Shown: positions 59,464-64,000 of the stretch, one piece after another | Layout: each line of letters begins with the position of its first letter | Position numbering within the stretch: the first letter of the stretch is position 1 | Source: DASYTH01 sp035762905 | GTDB taxonomy: Bacteria; Actinomycetota; Actinomycetes; Mycobacteriales; Pseudonocardiaceae | DNA: 64,000 nt | Assembly (NCBI RefSeq): GCF_035762905.1 | Contig: NZ_DASUCC010000148.1 | Location: forward strand, 13,008-77,007 | Direction: 5' to 3' | Notes under the pieces: model-generated | Seen by the model: the letters and a program-made list of their open reading frames with translations, nothing else | Told to the model about the DNA's origin: nothing | Databases searched by the model: none | Program-made: the position numbers and the translations under genes

Positions 59464-59567
59464 CAGCCAGCGCCCTCCTCCAGCTACCGAGCTGAAGCCA
59501 CACCTCATCTGGTGGGTACCCGGCCGAGCGCGGACTCAAACCACAATGCGCATCCGACCCTCGCGTT

Positions 59568-59595
59568 TTGAGCCCCGGACGGTCCGCTCTAGGGT
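59568..59595 (+). promoter_or_regulatory. Promoter of the STAS gene
   Basis: TTGAGC, 16 bp spacer and TAGGGT form a vegetative-type promoter about 57 bp before the STAS start codon. TAGGGT also resembles stress-sigma -10 elements, but no GTTT -35 at suitable distance was found. Confidence 0.45.
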
Positions 59596-59652
59596 GAACG
59601 TGGACGTTGACCTGACCGTGTGTTGTGTCGTGTGTGCCTACGGGAGGCAGAG

Positions 59653-60093
59653 GTGCAGAAGCCAGCCAACTCCGGGACCGGGCCGGACGGCGCCGGTGCC
59701 GAGGCCGGCCCGGTGCGCGCGCTGAGCGAGACGTCCCCGGCCAGCCAACAGATCAAGGTCGAACTGCACCGCGCGGATGGCGGCGCGGTGGTGCTGGAGG
59801 TCACCGGTGAGATCGACCTACTCACCGCGAGCTACCTCGGCGAGCGGCTGCGGGATCAGCTCCAGCCGGAGAACCCGGTGCTCGTGCTGGACCTCACCCA
59901 GGTGAGCTTCCTCGGCAGCGCGGGGTTGGCCGAGATCGTGGCGGTGTCCCAGGCCGGGGCGGACAGCGGCTCCCGGCTGGTGCTGGTGGCCACCAACCGC
60001 GCGGTCCTGCGGCCACTGGAGGTCACCGGCCTGTCCTCGCTGCTGGCCGTGTACGAGACGGTGGCCGCCGCACTGACCGCCAACCAGCCGTAG
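59653..60093 (+). CDS. STAS-domain anti-sigma factor antagonist
   Basis: After a 40-residue flexible, acidic N-terminus the protein is a SpoIIAA/RsbV-type STAS domain: LEVTGEIDLLTASYLGERL, LVLDLTQVSFLGSAGLAEIV with the regulatory Ser, LVLVATNRAVLRPLEVTGL. Unphosphorylated forms bind the anti-sigma kinase and free a sigma factor. The GTG has GGGAGG 5 nt upstream. It is divergent from the SpoIIE/HATPase/STAS gene, its probable phosphatase partner. Confidence 0.9.
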   Translation: MQKPANSGTGPDGAGAEAGPVRALSETSPASQQIKVELHRADGGAVVLEVTGEIDLLTASYLGERLRDQLQPENPVLVLDLTQVSFLGSAGLAEIVAVSQAGADSGSRLVLVATNRAVLRPLEVTGLSSLLAVYETVAAALTANQP

Positions 60094-60117
60094 CGTCCCA
60101 GGAGACGATCACGGGAA

Positions 60118-60152
60118 CCGGTCGGGCTCGACCCCGGTTCGAGCCCGACCGG
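60118..60152 (+). terminator. Strong terminator after the STAS gene
   Basis: CCGGTCGGGCTCGA pairs perfectly with its complement (14 bp) over a 7-nt loop, 25 bp past the STAS stop codon. Confidence 0.85.
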
Positions 60153-60505
60153 CCGGCGGCCTCGGCGATCGCCGGGCCGGAGAGAGACCCGGTTCGCCGC
60201 AGCAAAACCGGGGCAGCTCTAGGTCGGCCGGTTACCGGCGATCCCACGGGCGCCCTTCGCCCCTCGCGGAGCGAATCCCAGCAAGGGTCTGTTCTGGCAA
60301 TACCTCGACGACTGCGGACCAAACCCGCCATCCAGGGCAATCTCGCACGACCGAACGGTCTATTCGTCCACTGTGGACGTTGATCGTTGCTCTACTTGGA
60401 CGCCAGTGGTCACGGCTAGGTTTCAGTTGGGGCCCGATGGGTTACACCGACCTCCGTAACAACAGCCGGCGGCTGCGCCGCCCTTGCTCAGGAAGGCCTG
60501 GGCCT
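60153..60505. other. Non-coding interval with a short dyad
   Basis: No gene is seen. GTCCACTGTGGAC at about 60367 is a 13-bp palindrome about 130 bp upstream of the DUF3040-like gene and may be an operator. Nothing else was identified. Confidence 0.5.
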
Positions 60506-60807
60506 ATGCTGAGTCAGTACGACCGGCAGCAGCTGGAAATGATTGCCAGCCGGCTGCGGATGGACGACCCCGACCTTGCCAAGGCGCTGCGTGACGGCAA
60601 GCCTCGGCCCAACCCGCCCAACCGGCGGTGGCCGTTCGTCCTGCTCGGTGTGCTTGCCGGGCTGGTATTCGTGGCCGGCGTGCTGGTGGCGTCGTTCGTG
60701 TTCATGTTCGCCGGTGCGCTCGCCATGTCGCTGATCGTGGTGAGCTACCGCAAGTTCGGCCGCAAAGCCCCGCGAGTCCAGGTGTCGCGCCGCCGGCCCC
60801 AGCCGTA

Positions 60808-60811
<4 letters not shown>
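60506..60811 (+). CDS. DUF3040-like small membrane protein
   Basis: The 101-residue protein begins LSQYDRQQLEMIASRLRMDDPDLAKAL, typical of DUF3040 proteins, then has two TM helices (WPFVLLGVLAGLVFVAGVLV and SFVFMFAGALAMSLIVV) and a basic tail. AGGAAGG lies upstream of the ATG. The family is specific to actinobacteria and of unknown function. It converges on the glycyl-tRNA synthetase gene with a 4-base overlap. Confidence 0.85.
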
Positions 60812-63819
<3,008 letters not shown>

Positions 63820-63954
63820 GACAACAACCTCGGGTTCGGTATGGGGATCTCAAGACCCTGGTGGCCGGGCTCACCACCGGGATCGACCTCCGAAGTCTAT
63901 TAGCCCTCACCGCGTGCTCGCGCCACGCGTCACCGACCGACCACCCAGCGCCTC

Positions 63955-63978
63955 CGGAACGCCGGCGCCGGTGTTCCG
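63955..63978. terminator. 24-bp near-perfect palindrome near window end
   Basis: CGGAACGCCGGC and GCCGGTGTTCCG are complementary with one mismatch. It lies upstream of glyS and may end a gene located beyond the window, or act as an operator. Confidence 0.4.
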
Positions 63979-64000
63979 ATCAGGCGATTTCGTGGAGGTG

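Noticed and set aside
59521..59652. SigB-type promoter (GTTT...GGGT) for the STAS gene
   Set aside because: GTTT and GGGT are too far apart; a TTGAGC/TAGGGT pair with 16-bp spacing fits better.
63820..64000. T-box riboswitch upstream of glyS
   Set aside because: No T-box sequence, specifier loop or antiterminator pairing could be found on the minus strand; only a small GGTGG/CCACC stem is seen.

Overview
This is a 64 kb stretch of high-GC actinobacterial chromosome. Lsr2, a complete type VII (ESX-like) secretion locus, an SigE-family ECF sigma factor, DUF5994, a DUF3040-like protein, SpoIIE-type phosphatase/STAS regulators and many GTG starts with ATGA-type gene overlaps point to Actinobacteria, most likely Pseudonocardiales. 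The order is an inference from gene content, not a measurement.

Layout. (1) 1-4.1 kb looks like the end of an integrated element: the 3' end of a tyrosine-integrase gene, a lower-GC OLD-family nuclease, an XRE/TPR regulator, two small zinc-finger-like proteins, a cluster of seven GTGACGGG/CCCGTCAC boxes, and a partial tRNA-Leu-like sequence that could be the attachment scar. (2) 4.3-7.0 kb is a polymorphic-toxin-like locus: an ADP-ribosyltransferase, a small probable immunity protein and an ADP-ribosylglycohydrolase, all overlapping. An amber codon separates the best start site of the toxin from its body. (3) 7.2-19.7 kb is a mixed accessory region: a broken surface-protein gene, a LysR/PEP-mutase pair, a cobalamin-binding radical SAM protein, small conserved proteins, a dehydrogenase-like/glycosyltransferase pair, and a fused scar of a family-2 glycosyltransferase and an ABC exporter. 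(4) 19.7-38.6 kb is the type VII secretion locus: eccD, a YbaB-like protein and a WXG-like coiled-coil protein on the minus strand; eccC, WXG100-type and PPE-like substrates, a lysozyme-like protein and a further substrate on the plus strand; then a minus-strand operon running eccB, histidine kinase, two LuxR response regulators, mini-kinase, mycosin; and divergent eccE. The mycosin has lost all three catalytic residues.

(5) 38.6-42.7 kb holds an ECF sigma factor with a membrane-anchored beta-propeller partner, an SF1 helicase and an acetyltransferase. (6) 42.7-46.4 kb is the most novel locus: an 8-cysteine, 59-residue peptide gene behind a strong promoter and ribosome site, followed by a MauE-like membrane protein, a CxxC thioredoxin-like protein, an ABC exporter without a peptidase domain, and a short S26 signal peptidase. 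It reads as a dedicated system for making, oxidising, exporting and trimming a disulfide-rich peptide. (7) 46.4-64 kb is mostly core-like: lipoprotein, small membrane protein, lsr2, recQ, CYTH-CHAD protein, lipase, gpsA, ferredoxin, redoxin, beta-phosphoglucomutase with a GH65 phosphorylase, a SpoIIE/HATPase/STAS protein with a partner STAS protein, a DUF3040-like protein, and a fused alpha-beta glycyl-tRNA synthetase.

The systems may connect. The ADP-ribosyltransferase has an N-terminal helical region and no signal peptide, as expected for a type VII substrate, and the secretion locus lies 12 kb away. No intact tRNA, rRNA, CRISPR array or insertion sequence was recognised.
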